From positions 1 through 45,816 of the forward strand of contig JAAYAY010000133.1 in assembly GCA_012719125.1 (NCBI GenBank): a stretch of DNA of 45,816 nt, written 5' to 3'. Positions within the stretch are counted from its first letter, which is position 1, and each line of letters opens with the position of its first letter. The notes beneath the pieces are model-generated. The model was not told the origin of the DNA. It did not search any database and worked only from the letters and a program-made list of their open reading frames with translations. This document shows positions 33,697 to 43,411 of this stretch, piece by piece. A program made the translations under genes and the position numbers. The DNA comes from Planctomycetaceae bacterium. Its GTDB lineage: Bacteria; Planctomycetota; Planctomycetia; Pirellulales; Thermoguttaceae.

Positions 33697-36639
33697 TCAG
33701 GAACGTGGTTCCTGCAGGGCTGCATCGGCGCAGCCGGCGAAATGTCCGCAAAGGTCCTCGCGATACTGTCGCAAGATGGATTCACCCACTCCCTGCCAGT
33801 CGCCGCAGCGATAGAGCGTGCGGGCGAGAAACAGCTCACGCAGCCGCTCGTTCAGGTGCGCACTGGATCGCGGCTCGCCCTTGCCGAAGACTCTTCTCGC
33901 CTCGTCGATCGTCGTGATCGCGTGGCCGGCCATGCCGGGACCGCCGAGCCGCTCGGCCAACGGCCCGGCCGCAGCCGGATCGCACAAGGTCCCCAACGCG
34001 ATGGCAATCGCCCGGTCGTGTGAGTAGGCCGAATTCTCATCCAACTGCCGGAGTTTCTCAATTAACGGCGCCACGGCCGACCGATCGCGGGTCAATCCCA
34101 GCGCGACGACCAACAGGTCCATCTCGCTGTAGTTGGCTCCGCGATTCCCGTACGGTTCGATGTTCTCACCGGCGTCCCACGTGGCCGCGTCCACCGCCTG
34201 CACCAGCGTGGGCGCCCCGGCCGGATCGCCAAGCACACCCAGGATGCGTGCGTAGCCGAGTTTCACCTCGCCCGTCGATTTCGCATGCGCCGCTCGAAGC
34301 AGCGGCAGCACCTCGCCACGGTCGGCGGCAAGCACAACCGCCAGATCGTCATAGCCGAGCGAGCCGGCCCGTTCGATCGCCTCTTCCAGCCGCTCCCGGC
34401 TGGGTGGAAACGAATCCTGATCCTGGAGCACGCTGGCCGGCAGGTTACCCAGGGCGACCAACTGCTGCTGCAACCGGCGAACGTCGATCGTGCGGGGCGA
34501 TTCGCCTTGCTCGGCCGCCATCGCAGCAGCCAACCCGGCCACATAGCCCTCGTTCTGCAAATCGGCCTGCATTCGGACGATCGTCATGGTGTCTGAATCG
34601 GCGCTCTTCCCCAGCCCGGTCACCAGGATTCCGTCCAAGCCCTTTGGCAGCAGGCAGCGGTAGGGCACGTACGACCAGACCTTGAGAGCCTTGTCTGCCG
34701 TGCGGATCAGGTAGAGCGGATGGATGGGAAAGTTGTACTTGTCGAAATTGCTGTAACAGAGCACCACGCTATCGGGAAACGTGCGGCCCCCGTGCTGGTC
34801 TACCGCCGTGAGCACCACATCGCCCACGATCGACCGCCGGCCGCGGGTCTGGACGAGTTGGCCGAGATCGTAGGCGCCGTTCCACCGCTGCCTGGCCGAC
34901 ACGACCGTCTGCCACAGATCGACCAGGTCGCTGTCGTCGGCAAACGTAAAGGCCGTGTTGAAACTGATCTTCTCCGACTCGCGGAAGGGCATGCCTGCCA
35001 TTTGCATGGCCAGTTCGCCTCCGGCGGGCGACATGCACTCGGCGCCGGCGGCAGCCGCCACGTCGGCAGTGGACGTGGCGTCGATGACCACCTTGGCCAA
35101 CACGACCGCCCGGCCTTGCGGCGTGGCAACCACGACTCCTTTGACGGTGCCACGATCGACAACGGCGCCGCAGGCCAGCACGCCCAACCACACGTCGGCG
35201 CCGGCCGCGCGGCATTCCCGCCGCCAGAATTCGGCTTTGCCCAGACCGGGGATCTTTGCTCCCACGGCCGCAACGCCCTGCTCGACTTCGTTGAAGAACC
35301 CGACGCGGTTGCCGTGCCAGTAGCGGTTGATTCCGCCAATCGTCCCCACGCCCCCCAACGCCGGCAGGTACTCGACGACCAGCGTCTTGGCCCCACTCCG
35401 AGCCGCCGCCATGGCCGCGGGCGCCCCGCATGTGCCGCCGCCGGCGACCACCACGTCGTAGCGCCCCCACACCGGCAGCGCCCTGGCGGAAGACTCCACG
35501 GCGGGCAGACTCCACGGCGTCGGGCGAAGACCCGAAAGCAACTCGCACACGTCGCCCGACATGGGCTCCACCTTCGGCGAGTTGCCCGCGACCACCACCG
35601 ACTCGGGCCATGCCAATCCGCGGGCTTCGTCGGCCGCGGCCCTCCCGACCCGAAAACCTGTGTCGATCAGCGTGGCGGGTCGCACGAGTTCCTCGGCCGA
35701 TGCACGATCCACGTCGGCGCAACCACCTAACACATAGACACGGCTCATGCCTGCCGGCCGGAACACGCCCAGGCCGATCTTTTCTGCGCCCGGCCAAACG
35801 CCGCTGAACGTCTGCTGCCCATGCATGGCGTCGGGAGGTACTTGGAAAAGACATTCTGAGGAGTCAGTTTGGCCCGGGTGAAATGTCTTGTCTCGAGCTA
35901 CCTGCTCAGCCTCGGCAAACGAGCCAAAACTGCCGTCGGGCATCGGAATCGACAGGGTGTATTCGAATGCCGTATGGCCTGCAATCGCTTCGACGAGGGG
36001 CCTGACCGAGCAATCCTCGCCCGGGCGCGGCTGGCCGTCCACGACGACCCATCGGAACGTTTGTATGCCGGCCGGATAGGGTCGAAACCGTGCACCGGCT
36101 AGTCGGGCAACCGTGGCTCGGGCGGTGGCGTCGACGATCACCTTGGCCCGAACCGTCTGCCGCCCGCACCGGTTGGCCATGACGATCCCTGCTGGGTTGC
36201 CCGACGGGTCGCGCAGCAGGTCGGTCGGACAGCAGCCATAGAGAAACTCGACGCCGGCCGCCAGCAAGGCCTCGTCCAGGCGGCGTTTTACCTCCATCGG
36301 CGTCTGCGGCGATGTCTCGCCGAGCAGGGATCGTGCCGTCGGGCTAGCGCCAGTCTCGCCCGGCTCCGTCCACAGCCGCATCGTTGCGCAGACATCCTCG
36401 CCCAGGTACTGGCGAGGCGCCAGCAAGAAAACCCTCGCGCCGCTACGAGCCGCCTCAGTTGCCGCCGCCACAGCACCGGTGGAACCGCCGACGACCACGA
36501 CGTCAACGTCGTGCACAACAGGTATTGCCCGAGCCGATTCGGTCACGGTCAGCGCGGCCCCCTTCCCCGCATCCGCTGCCTGCACTTGCCAGGCCATCAG
36601 CCATCCCAGAAGCCAGACCCATTGATTCATGCGATTCAT
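33697..36639 (-). CDS. Exported tandem FAD-dependent oxidoreductase fused to a HEAT-like tail
   Basis: A 980-residue protein with a signal peptide (MNRMNQWVWLLGWLMAWQVQA). It has two separate FAD-binding Rossmann motifs: VVVVGGSTGAVAA at 47-59 and VVVAGGGTCGAPAA at 396-409, each followed by a family-12831-type oxidoreductase block (the second includes INRYWHGNRVGFFNEVEQG). Residues about 740-960 are helical repeats resembling HEAT/PBS repeats (ARILGVLGDPAGAPTLVQAV, ALGTLCDPAAAGPLAERL). Both flavin cores look intact. The reaction is unknown; family members oxidise sugars or related polyols. It is divergent from the lactonase gene. Confidence 0.83.
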   Translation of the reverse strand: MNRMNQWVWLLGWLMAWQVQAADAGKGAALTVTESARAIPVVHDVDVVVVGGSTGAVAAATEAARSGARVFLLAPRQYLGEDVCATMRLWTEPGETGASPTARSLLGETSPQTPMEVKRRLDEALLAAGVEFLYGCCPTDLLRDPSGNPAGIVMANRCGRQTVRAKVIVDATARATVARLAGARFRPYPAGIQTFRWVVVDGQPRPGEDCSVRPLVEAIAGHTAFEYTLSIPMPDGSFGSFAEAEQVARDKTFHPGQTDSSECLFQVPPDAMHGQQTFSGVWPGAEKIGLGVFRPAGMSRVYVLGGCADVDRASAEELVRPATLIDTGFRVGRAAADEARGLAWPESVVVAGNSPKVEPMSGDVCELLSGLRPTPWSLPAVESSARALPVWGRYDVVVAGGGTCGAPAAMAAARSGAKTLVVEYLPALGGVGTIGGINRYWHGNRVGFFNEVEQGVAAVGAKIPGLGKAEFWRRECRAAGADVWLGVLACGAVVDRGTVKGVVVATPQGRAVVLAKVVIDATSTADVAAAAGAECMSPAGGELAMQMAGMPFRESEKISFNTAFTFADDSDLVDLWQTVVSARQRWNGAYDLGQLVQTRGRRSIVGDVVLTAVDQHGGRTFPDSVVLCYSNFDKYNFPIHPLYLIRTADKALKVWSYVPYRCLLPKGLDGILVTGLGKSADSDTMTIVRMQADLQNEGYVAGLAAAMAAEQGESPRTIDVRRLQQQLVALGNLPASVLQDQDSFPPSRERLEEAIERAGSLGYDDLAVVLAADRGEVLPLLRAAHAKSTGEVKLGYARILGVLGDPAGAPTLVQAVDAATWDAGENIEPYGNRGANYSEMDLLVVALGLTRDRSAVAPLIEKLRQLDENSAYSHDRAIAIALGTLCDPAAAGPLAERLGGPGMAGHAITTIDEARRVFGKGEPRSSAHLNERLRELFLARTLYRCGDWQGVGESILRQYREDLCGHFAGCADAALQEPRS

Positions 36640-36946
36640 GATCCGCTGACAACGCTTGCTTCAACTGGAGATTGAGTTGGATCGATGACCTAGAGTATAG
36701 TCCATCCCCGAAGAGATGACGATGTCCAAACGCGGACAATCCGCACCCAGGCAGATAGTATTCGTTCGATCTTCTATTTGCCGTCTGACAAGAAGCCGCT
36801 CCGCGCAGGCGTCAACAGGTGCAGAAGCAGCTTGTTCATCGGTCATAGTTGGAAGTAGAATGGCTGCACGATTCAAGAAGGCGGCCTTCTCCCCATCGTG
36901 GGCCGGGTAAACCTCCATCGACCTTTCGACAATCAGCTAACTTGCC
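36640..36946. other. Intergenic region between divergent enzyme genes
   Basis: 307 bp with no recognised gene or strong motif. It must hold the promoters of the tandem-FAD oxidoreductase and of the lactonase-like gene. Confidence 0.4.
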
Positions 36947-38212
36947 ATGACTTCACGACACTTTTCACGGCGCCGGTACCTGATAATTCTCACTGCATTC
37001 GCAACAGTTGTCCTCTTCGCCGGCCTGCTTCCGGCACAGTCGAAAGAAGGCGACCGGCCACTGATGGCCTACGTGGGCACGTTCAGTTCGCCCCTTCGCG
37101 ACATGCTGCCGACCCAGGTCGATCTGCCGCCGGGTAACGGTCGCGGCATCCACCTGTTTCGAGTGGATCGCCGGACGGGGGGGATGACGCCGGCCGGCAT
37201 TGTCGAAATGGGAACGAGCCCTAGTTGCCTGGCGGTGAATTCCACGGGGACCCGGCTCTACTCCGCCAACGAGACAGATCGCGTGGGGGACAACAAGGAG
37301 GGCACGATCAGCGCCTTCTCCATCGATCGAGCAGACGGGCGGTTGACGCTGCTCAACACGGTCGGTTCGGGCGGAGCGGGGCCGACTTATGTGAGCGTTC
37401 ATCCGTCGGGGCGGCACCTGCTGGTGGCCAACTACTTCGGCGGTTCGGTGGCTGTGCTGCCGATTCTGCCCGACGGGCGGTTGGGCGAGGCCACGGACGT
37501 CAAGGCGGACGCCGGCACGATCGGACCGACGAAGGCAGCCAACGCTCCGCCGGGCAGTTTCGCCATCAGCGGGCACGACCGGACGCACGCCCACATGATC
37601 GAGGCCGATCCTTCCGGCCGTTTCGTCCTGCACGTCGACTTGGGGCTGGATCGGATCTTCGTGTGGAAGTTCGACGAGCAAAGCGGCACGCTGACAGCGA
37701 ACGACCCGCCCGCGGTCTCCCTGCCGCCCGGCGACGGACCGCGGCATTTTCATTTTCATCCGAACGGTCGTTGGTTTTATTCGCTTCAGGAAGAAGGCTC
37801 GACGATCGTTCTGTTTGACTACGATGCCCGAGCGGGACGATTGACCGCACGCCAGACGATCTCGACGCTGCCGCCCGGGTATGCCGGCAGCAATTTCTGC
37901 TCCGAGATCCTGGTTTCCTCGGACGGCCGATTCGTCTACGCGGGCAACCGGTTGCACGACAGTATCGGGATCTTTTCCGTCGGTCCGGAGGGCGAACTCA
38001 CCTTCGTGGGAGAGGAGTGGACGCGAGGGAATTATCCGCGGAGTTTCAGCTTCGACCCGACCGGCCGGTTCCTCTACTGCTGCAATCAGCGGGCCGACCA
38101 TATCGCCGTGTTTGAGGTGGCTCGCGAGAGCGGCAGGCTCAGGTTCACGGGCGACTACGTGGCGGTGGGGAATCCGTCGATGGTCGTCTTTCTTGATCTT
38201 GGCAACGAGTAG
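36947..38212 (+). CDS. Exported lactonase-fold (6-phosphogluconolactonase-like) beta-propeller
   Basis: A 421-residue seven-bladed propeller of the lactonase family. The leader TSRHFSRRRYLIILTAFATVVLFAGLLPAQ contains an RRR motif, so export by Sec or Tat is likely. Blade motifs are GTSPSCLAVNSTGTRLYSAN, GPTYVSVHPSGRHLLVANY, THAHMIEADPSGRFVLHVDL, GDGPRHFHFHPNGRWFYSLQ, and NYPRSFSFDPTGRFLYCCNQ; the HPSG/HPNG blocks are typical. Cytoplasmic 6-phosphogluconolactonase would not be exported, so it more likely hydrolyses an extracellular sugar lactone or acts as a binding protein. It pairs divergently with the FAD oxidoreductase, which could supply a lactone. Confidence 0.85.
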   Translation: MTSRHFSRRRYLIILTAFATVVLFAGLLPAQSKEGDRPLMAYVGTFSSPLRDMLPTQVDLPPGNGRGIHLFRVDRRTGGMTPAGIVEMGTSPSCLAVNSTGTRLYSANETDRVGDNKEGTISAFSIDRADGRLTLLNTVGSGGAGPTYVSVHPSGRHLLVANYFGGSVAVLPILPDGRLGEATDVKADAGTIGPTKAANAPPGSFAISGHDRTHAHMIEADPSGRFVLHVDLGLDRIFVWKFDEQSGTLTANDPPAVSLPPGDGPRHFHFHPNGRWFYSLQEEGSTIVLFDYDARAGRLTARQTISTLPPGYAGSNFCSEILVSSDGRFVYAGNRLHDSIGIFSVGPEGELTFVGEEWTRGNYPRSFSFDPTGRFLYCCNQRADHIAVFEVARESGRLRFTGDYVAVGNPSMVVFLDLGNE

Positions 38213-38331
38213 TCTTTCAGGTAGCCGGCGTGGCTCGGTTCGTGGTGGGCGGGTTGTTGCTGGCGGGCGGCGAACCTCTCAAGAGCGGCTCTTCCGAAGA
38301 ATTCGGGGGTCGAAGAATCGACAATCCCCAT

Positions 38332-39780
38332 TCACTGGACCCCGGAGGGAGCCGAAAGTCTCGTAGCGGCGACGCCGGTAACGGCGTGGTAGACGAACTC
38401 GACATACTGCCGGACTCCGGCCACCGAGACTCGCTCGTCGTTGCCGTGTACGCGTATCGAGTCCTCGTCGCTGGTAGGTGCACCCAGCCCGTAGGCCTGC
38501 ACGCCTCGCGCCCGCAACGGCGCCATGTTGGTTGCCCCCGTCAAGAGAACGGGCAGCGTGGCGGCTTCCGGAAAGACTGTCCGCTGTGCCTTCTCCAGGG
38601 CGCGAAACATGTCCGTCTGAATCCCGGACGCTTGCGACCCGACTCGGCCGCGCGGTGCTACCAGTTGGACTGCCGGATCGTCGATCAAGCGGCGCAGGGC
38701 GGCGACCATGGCGTCGATGTCTTCGCCGGGCACGGCACGGACGTCCAAACGGGCTTCCGCTTGGGCAGGTATTACGTTGCTCCGAAAGCCGCCCTGGATG
38801 ATCGTGGGTGAGATCGACGTCCGCAGCATCGAATCGTAGCGGGGATGGACGATTCGAATCTTCTCCTGGACCGCGGCGCTTCGGGCGGGATCTTCCAGGT
38901 GTGAATAGAGGTCCTTCTCGTCCGCCGGGCTGACGGCCGCCAGTCCCTCGAAGAAACTGCGGGTTGTTTCGTTCAGACGCATGGGCATCTGGAAGTCCCC
39001 CACCTTGGCCACTGCGGCGGCCAGGTGCGTGATGGCGTTATCGGCCAGCGGTATCGAGCCGTGCCCGGAGGTTCCCTTCGCGATCAGCCGCATCCCGCGG
39101 GGCACCTTTTCCGTGGTCGACACGCCCACATAGAACACTCGCCCTTCGCGCAAGGAGATCGCGCCCCCCTCGTCCAGGGCGAACTCGCAATCGATCTTGT
39201 CCCAGTGCCGGGCGACCATGAAGTTCATGCCGACGTTCCATGCACCTTCTTCGCCCGCCTGAGCCAGGAAGATCACGTCCCTGTCCAGCGGCACACGGAG
39301 GCGGTGCAACAGCAAAAAGACTTCCAGATAGACGGCGACATTGTCCTTGTTGTCCAAGGCCCCCCGGCCATACAGGTAGCCGTCCTTGATGTCACCGCCG
39401 AACGGCTCGACGCTCCACTTCTCCCGTTCAACGCCCACCACATCCGTGTGACCCATGAGCAGTATGGGGCGCTTTGTGCCGTTTCCCCGGAGGCGGGCTA
39501 CGAGGTTGCCACGGCCAGGCTGGAGTTCCAGAATCTCCGACTCAATGCCCTCCTTATCGAGAATCGCCTTGATGTAGCGGGCAACTTTCGTCTCGTTTCC
39601 GTCACTGGTATCGATCTTGACGATTCCGGCCAGGTTCCGGACGGCCTCGTCGCCGGCCTCGATCCAATTCGGCTGGGACCGGGCGTCGTCCGCACCGTCG
39701 ATCGAGTCCGTACCGCCGGCCGAACCGCCGAGCACAAGTGTAACAAGAATCGCTCCCGCGATGCTTCCCGGATGTCCCAT
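38332..39780 (-). CDS. Exported M20-family metallopeptidase
   Basis: A 482-residue M20 (carboxypeptidase/dipeptidase/deacylase-type) protein with a signal peptide at 1-22. Metal site residues read LMGHTDVVG (His111, Asp113), GRGALDNKD (Asp143) and AQAGEEG with catalytic Glu177 and Glu178; the lid region contains SGHGSIP and the last His block RVHGNDERV. Such enzymes trim amino acids, amidohydrolyse N-acyl groups, or deacetylate. The substrate is unknown. It lies 65 bp downstream of the Gfo/Idh gene on the same strand and may be cotranscribed. ATG 39780 is preferred; the frame continues to 39933 through non-signal sequence. Confidence 0.9.
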   Translation of the reverse strand: MGHPGSIAGAILVTLVLGGSAGGTDSIDGADDARSQPNWIEAGDEAVRNLAGIVKIDTSDGNETKVARYIKAILDKEGIESEILELQPGRGNLVARLRGNGTKRPILLMGHTDVVGVEREKWSVEPFGGDIKDGYLYGRGALDNKDNVAVYLEVFLLLHRLRVPLDRDVIFLAQAGEEGAWNVGMNFMVARHWDKIDCEFALDEGGAISLREGRVFYVGVSTTEKVPRGMRLIAKGTSGHGSIPLADNAITHLAAAVAKVGDFQMPMRLNETTRSFFEGLAAVSPADEKDLYSHLEDPARSAAVQEKIRIVHPRYDSMLRTSISPTIIQGGFRSNVIPAQAEARLDVRAVPGEDIDAMVAALRRLIDDPAVQLVAPRGRVGSQASGIQTDMFRALEKAQRTVFPEAATLPVLLTGATNMAPLRARGVQAYGLGAPTSDEDSIRVHGNDERVSVAGVRQYVEFVYHAVTGVAATRLSAPSGVQ

Positions 39781-39845
39781 GGTTTGACTTTCATGTTGTC
39801 TGTTTGCGGCTGTTGGATGTATGAGTCGGAAATCAACCGCCCCCC

Positions 39846-41150
39846 TTACAGTGCCCAGCCTTCGCGATAGGGCGGATGGATGAACTGATCGGCCTCGGGG
39901 CAGTTGCTCGCCTTCAGGTTCTCTGCATCCCACTGGAGCTTCTTGCCGGCCCGGAAGGCAACCGTTCCCAGCAGGTTATGTTCGACCAGCGAACCGGAGT
40001 ACTCGAAATTGCACAAGGTGGGCGCACCTGTCTTGCAGGCATGAATCCATTCCTGGTGATGACCGAGCGACGGGGCAATCCAAGGCTCGGGCGGCTTGAA
40101 GTCTTTGAAATCGGCTTCGGGCAAAAGGATCCAGCGACCGTAGTCGGCCAGCAGGGTTCCTTGATCGCCCACGAACATGATCCCCTTGTGCCATGTCTGC
40201 AAATCGACGCCCTCGGGCGACTTGGGCCGCTGCTTGCCGTCATACCAGGTGAGCTTGACCGGCGCCCGCTTGCGGCGGGCCGGATGTTCCCATCGCACGG
40301 TCAGATAATCGGGATACGTTTCCGCGCGGACCGGCAACGGCCCTTCCGCCTCGATGGTCGTGGGAGCCTGCAACTCCAAAGCCCAGAACGGCAGGTCGAT
40401 CAGGTGGCTTCCCATATCTCCCAGGGCTCCGTTGCCGAAGTCCCACCAGTTCTGCCACGATATGGAGCGGCGTTCGAAATAACAGGAGTGGTAGGGCCGC
40501 CAGGGCGCCGGCCCCAGCCAGAGGTCCCAGTTCAGATTTGGCGGAACCGGCTGCGACTCTTCCGGCCGGCTGCGTGGCCCCTCGATGCCCTGCTCGACCC
40601 AGACGTGCGCTTCGCGCACCGATCCGATCGCGCCGGATTGCACCAGTTCGACTACGCGGCGGTAATTGTCGGTGGCGTGAATCTGCGTACCCATCTGGGT
40701 TGCCACCTTGGTTTGTTTACAGGTTTCACGCATCAAGCGTGCTTCGTACACCGAATGGCCAAGCGGTTTCTCACAATAGACGTGCTTGCCGCGTCTCATG
40801 GCCGCGACGCTGGCCGGAGCATGGGTGTGCTCGGTCGTGCTGACGACGACCGCGTCGATGTCGTCCTGGTCGAGCATCTTGCGCCAGTCGACGTAGGTCT
40901 TGGCTTGGGGGTACTTCTGGGCAGCTTCAGCCAGATAGTCCTCGTTCACGTCGCACAGCGCGACGATGTTCTCGCTTGCCACCGCCGCCATGTTGGCCGC
41001 CCCACGACTGTGCACTCCGATGATACCGATGTTCAGCTTCTCGTTGGGCGAGCGGTTCTGGGCCGTTGCGCATCTGCCGGCCAGCCACAAGCCGGTTCCT
41101 GCCAGAGCAGAACGCTTAAGAAACTCGCGACGATTGCCGTGTCGACTCAT
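39846..41150 (-). CDS. Tat-exported Gfo/Idh/MocA-family oxidoreductase
   Basis: A 434-residue NAD(P)-dependent dehydrogenase with a twin-arginine leader (GNRREFLKRSALAGTGLWL). The Rossmann motif GIIGVHSRGAANM follows at about 42-54, and the family signature EKPLGHSVYEA near 128-138 is present with downstream WWDFGNGALGDMGSHLID. ATG 41150 has AGGAG 6 bases upstream; the ATG at 41153 is only 3 bases from it. It would oxidise a sugar or inositol-like substrate in the periplasm. It is divergent from the TIM-barrel gene at 41400, sharing a 249-bp regulatory region. Confidence 0.92.
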   Translation of the reverse strand: MSRHGNRREFLKRSALAGTGLWLAGRCATAQNRSPNEKLNIGIIGVHSRGAANMAAVASENIVALCDVNEDYLAEAAQKYPQAKTYVDWRKMLDQDDIDAVVVSTTEHTHAPASVAAMRRGKHVYCEKPLGHSVYEARLMRETCKQTKVATQMGTQIHATDNYRRVVELVQSGAIGSVREAHVWVEQGIEGPRSRPEESQPVPPNLNWDLWLGPAPWRPYHSCYFERRSISWQNWWDFGNGALGDMGSHLIDLPFWALELQAPTTIEAEGPLPVRAETYPDYLTVRWEHPARRKRAPVKLTWYDGKQRPKSPEGVDLQTWHKGIMFVGDQGTLLADYGRWILLPEADFKDFKPPEPWIAPSLGHHQEWIHACKTGAPTLCNFEYSGSLVEHNLLGTVAFRAGKKLQWDAENLKASNCPEADQFIHPPYREGWAL

Positions 41151-41276
41151 CATCAACTCCTCTGCATCTCGAAAAATCGGGTTCGCCTTCACACTGCGCC
41201 CAGCAGGCTATTGCGCCGAGTTGGCCGTGTCAAGCAGCCGGTTGGAAAGGCGAGATTCGTGCAACCTGTATAGTTG

Positions 41277-41291
41277 CCGGGCGCCGCCCGG
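41277..41291. promoter_or_regulatory. GC-rich palindrome in the divergent region
   Basis: CCGGGCG-C-CGCCCGG is a perfect palindrome in the shared upstream region of the oxidoreductase and TIM-barrel genes. It may be an operator but no protein or second copy supports it. Confidence 0.25.
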
Positions 41292-41399
41292 TTCCTGGAT
41301 TTCCCAGAGATACTCCATTTCAGGGCGGCGCGTTGCGGGCGGTGTCTCCGCCGAGTATCCTGAGAACCGACAATCCGGACGTTCGTTCAGTACGCAAAC

Positions 41400-42422
41400 A
41401 TGAATAGAGAACCTCTTGGACACGTGAGGGCCGACATGAGCGATTGCAGAACTTCCGTGCGTCGGCAGGCGACGGGCGACCGGTTGCCTCGCCGGGACTG
41501 GCTGAAAGCGGCGGCCATCACCTGTTTGGGCGCTCGCGCCGCGGCCGCCGCGCCGGTCGATTGGCGGGCCAAGGCCAAGCAGAACCTGAGACTGGGTGTC
41601 GACGCCAGGCTCTATGCGGAACTGCCGCTGGAAGAGGCGGCCGCGAGAATCCGCGACGACGGCTTCCATTGCGTGCTCTCCAACTACACCTTCGCCGACA
41701 TTCGCTTCAACCCGCTCGCACCCGACTGGGAGGCGGCCGCGAAGATCGTCGGCTGCTTCGAGCGGAACGGCATCGAAGTCGCCGCCGTCTTCGGCTACAT
41801 CAACCCCATCGACCCGGTCCCTGAGCGGCGCCAGCAGGGCGACGCCCGGCTGGAAACGCTGTTGACGAACTGGAAGCGTCTCGGCTGCCGCAACGTCTCC
41901 ACGGAAACGGGAACGTTCAACCCCAAGTCGCCGTGGCTCGGAGCGCCCGAGAACGAGACGGAAGAAGGCTACGTTCAATGCCGCACCGCGTTGGAGAAGT
42001 GGGCCAAGGTGGCCGAGAAGGCGGGGGCAGTGTTGTCTCTCGAGGCGTACTGGCGTAACGTGATCAATTCTATCGACCGGGCGGACCGGCTGTTGCGCGA
42101 GGTGGGCTCGCCCGCATTGAAGCTGGTGATGGACCCCAACAACTACTTCCGCAAGGAAGATCTGCCGAAGATGCAGCCGATGCTGGAGGAGATGTTCCGC
42201 CGGCTGGGCGGCCACGTTGCGGTGGCCCATGCCAAGGACGTGAAGCCTGCCGACGAGGGAACCGAACTGCCGGCCTCGGGCAAAGGCGTGCTCGACTACC
42301 CGCTCTTCCTGCGCCTGCTGGCCCAGCTCGACCGGCCGATGGACCTCATCCTCGAACACCTGACGCTCGACGACGTGCCCCGCGCCCGCGACTTCGTGCT
42401 CGCGCAGTTCGACAAGATCTGA
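41400..42422 (+). CDS. Tat-exported sugar phosphate isomerase/epimerase-like TIM barrel
   Basis: A 340-residue xylose-isomerase-like TIM barrel. A twin-arginine leader LPRRDWLKAAAITCLGAR lies at 29-46, preceded by a polar N-region; ATG 41400 and ATG 41436 both fit. Metal-binding carboxylates are expected at SLEAYW (Glu near 218), VMDPNNYF, HAKDVKP and LILEHL. Such enzymes isomerise or epimerise sugars, often with Mg or Mn. It is divergent from the Gfo/Idh oxidoreductase, a classic pairing in inositol/ketose pathways. The esterase at 42507 follows by 84 bp. Confidence 0.85.
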   Translation: MNREPLGHVRADMSDCRTSVRRQATGDRLPRRDWLKAAAITCLGARAAAAAPVDWRAKAKQNLRLGVDARLYAELPLEEAAARIRDDGFHCVLSNYTFADIRFNPLAPDWEAAAKIVGCFERNGIEVAAVFGYINPIDPVPERRQQGDARLETLLTNWKRLGCRNVSTETGTFNPKSPWLGAPENETEEGYVQCRTALEKWAKVAEKAGAVLSLEAYWRNVINSIDRADRLLREVGSPALKLVMDPNNYFRKEDLPKMQPMLEEMFRRLGGHVAVAHAKDVKPADEGTELPASGKGVLDYPLFLRLLAQLDRPMDLILEHLTLDDVPRARDFVLAQFDKI

Positions 42423-42506
42423 ACGGAGATAGCCCCCTCCAGCCAGACAAGCGGACAACTTTCGTACGGTGATATGGCAGCCGTACACTCCCCAGGAGCC
42501 GACCCC

Positions 42507-43391
42507 ATGAAGAAGATCGTTCTTTTCATCGCGCTGGTTTTTGCCTCGCAGTTGTGCCGGGCCGCTGAACCCAAGCAACTCCTCAACGTGGCCTACGGCA
42601 GCCATCCGCGGCAGGTTCTGGATCTCCACCAGGCCGCTTCGGACACCCCGACGCCCGTCGTGTTCTACATTCACGGCGGGGGCTGGCAGAACGGCGACAA
42701 GAAGACCAATCCCAAAGCCTTCCTCGACAAGGGCATCTCGGTCGTCGCCATCAACTACCGCTACGTGAAGAACGCCGTTGAAGACAAGATCGAGCCGCCG
42801 GTCAAAGCCCCGCTGGAAGATGCCGCCCGGGCCCTGCAGTTCGTTCGCTCCAAGGCGGCCGAGTGGAACCTCGACAAGAAACGGATCGGCGCCACCGGAG
42901 GCTCGGCCGGCGCTTGCTCGTCGCTGTGGCTGGCCTTCCACGACGACCTGGCCGACCCCAAGAGCGACGACCCGGTCGCCCGCGAGTCAACCCGTCTCTA
43001 CTGCGCCGCCGTTAACGGAGCGCAGGTTTCGCTCGATCCGAAGGAATTGCGCGAGTGGATGCCCAATTACCGGTACGGCGCCCACGCCTTCGGCCTGCCG
43101 GATATCCAGAGCCTGATCGACCATCGCGAAGACGTGCTGAAATGGATCAAGGAGTACTCGCCGATCGAGCATGTTTCGAAGGACGATCCGCCGATCGGGC
43201 TGTTCTACGGCGGCGAGGTTCCGGTCGTCGGCTCTTCGCCGAAGGATCCGACCCACTCGGGCATTATGGGCCTCAAGCTGGAAGAGCGTCTCAAAGCCCT
43301 GGGCGTCGACGTCGTACTCGTCTGCCCGGGCCGGCCTGATCCGCCGTACAAGAACTCGACCGAGTACCTGATCGACCGCTTGCTCAAGTGA
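42507..43391 (+). CDS. Exported alpha/beta hydrolase (hormone-sensitive-lipase or BD-FAE type)
   Basis: A 294-residue esterase-fold protein with signal peptide MKKIVLFIALVFASQLCRA. The oxyanion motif YIHGGGW near residue 54 and nucleophile elbow GGSAGAC near 131 identify a HSL/BD-FAE-like alpha/beta hydrolase. A downstream Asp (DPTH) and His are expected to complete the triad. It probably hydrolyses esters on polysaccharides or small molecules; the substrate is unknown. AGGAG lies 8 bases before ATG 42507. It probably shares an operon with the TIM-barrel gene. A hairpin repeat starts 21 bp after its stop. Confidence 0.8.
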   Translation: MKKIVLFIALVFASQLCRAAEPKQLLNVAYGSHPRQVLDLHQAASDTPTPVVFYIHGGGWQNGDKKTNPKAFLDKGISVVAINYRYVKNAVEDKIEPPVKAPLEDAARALQFVRSKAAEWNLDKKRIGATGGSAGACSSLWLAFHDDLADPKSDDPVARESTRLYCAAVNGAQVSLDPKELREWMPNYRYGAHAFGLPDIQSLIDHREDVLKWIKEYSPIEHVSKDDPPIGLFYGGEVPVVGSSPKDPTHSGIMGLKLEERLKALGVDVVLVCPGRPDPPYKNSTEYLIDRLLK

Positions 43392-43411
43392 ACTTCGGTG
43401 GCGAAAGCTCG

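Noticed and set aside
34720-35730. 336-codon plus-strand frame
   Set aside because: Antisense to the tandem-FAD oxidoreductase, which is well supported on the minus strand.
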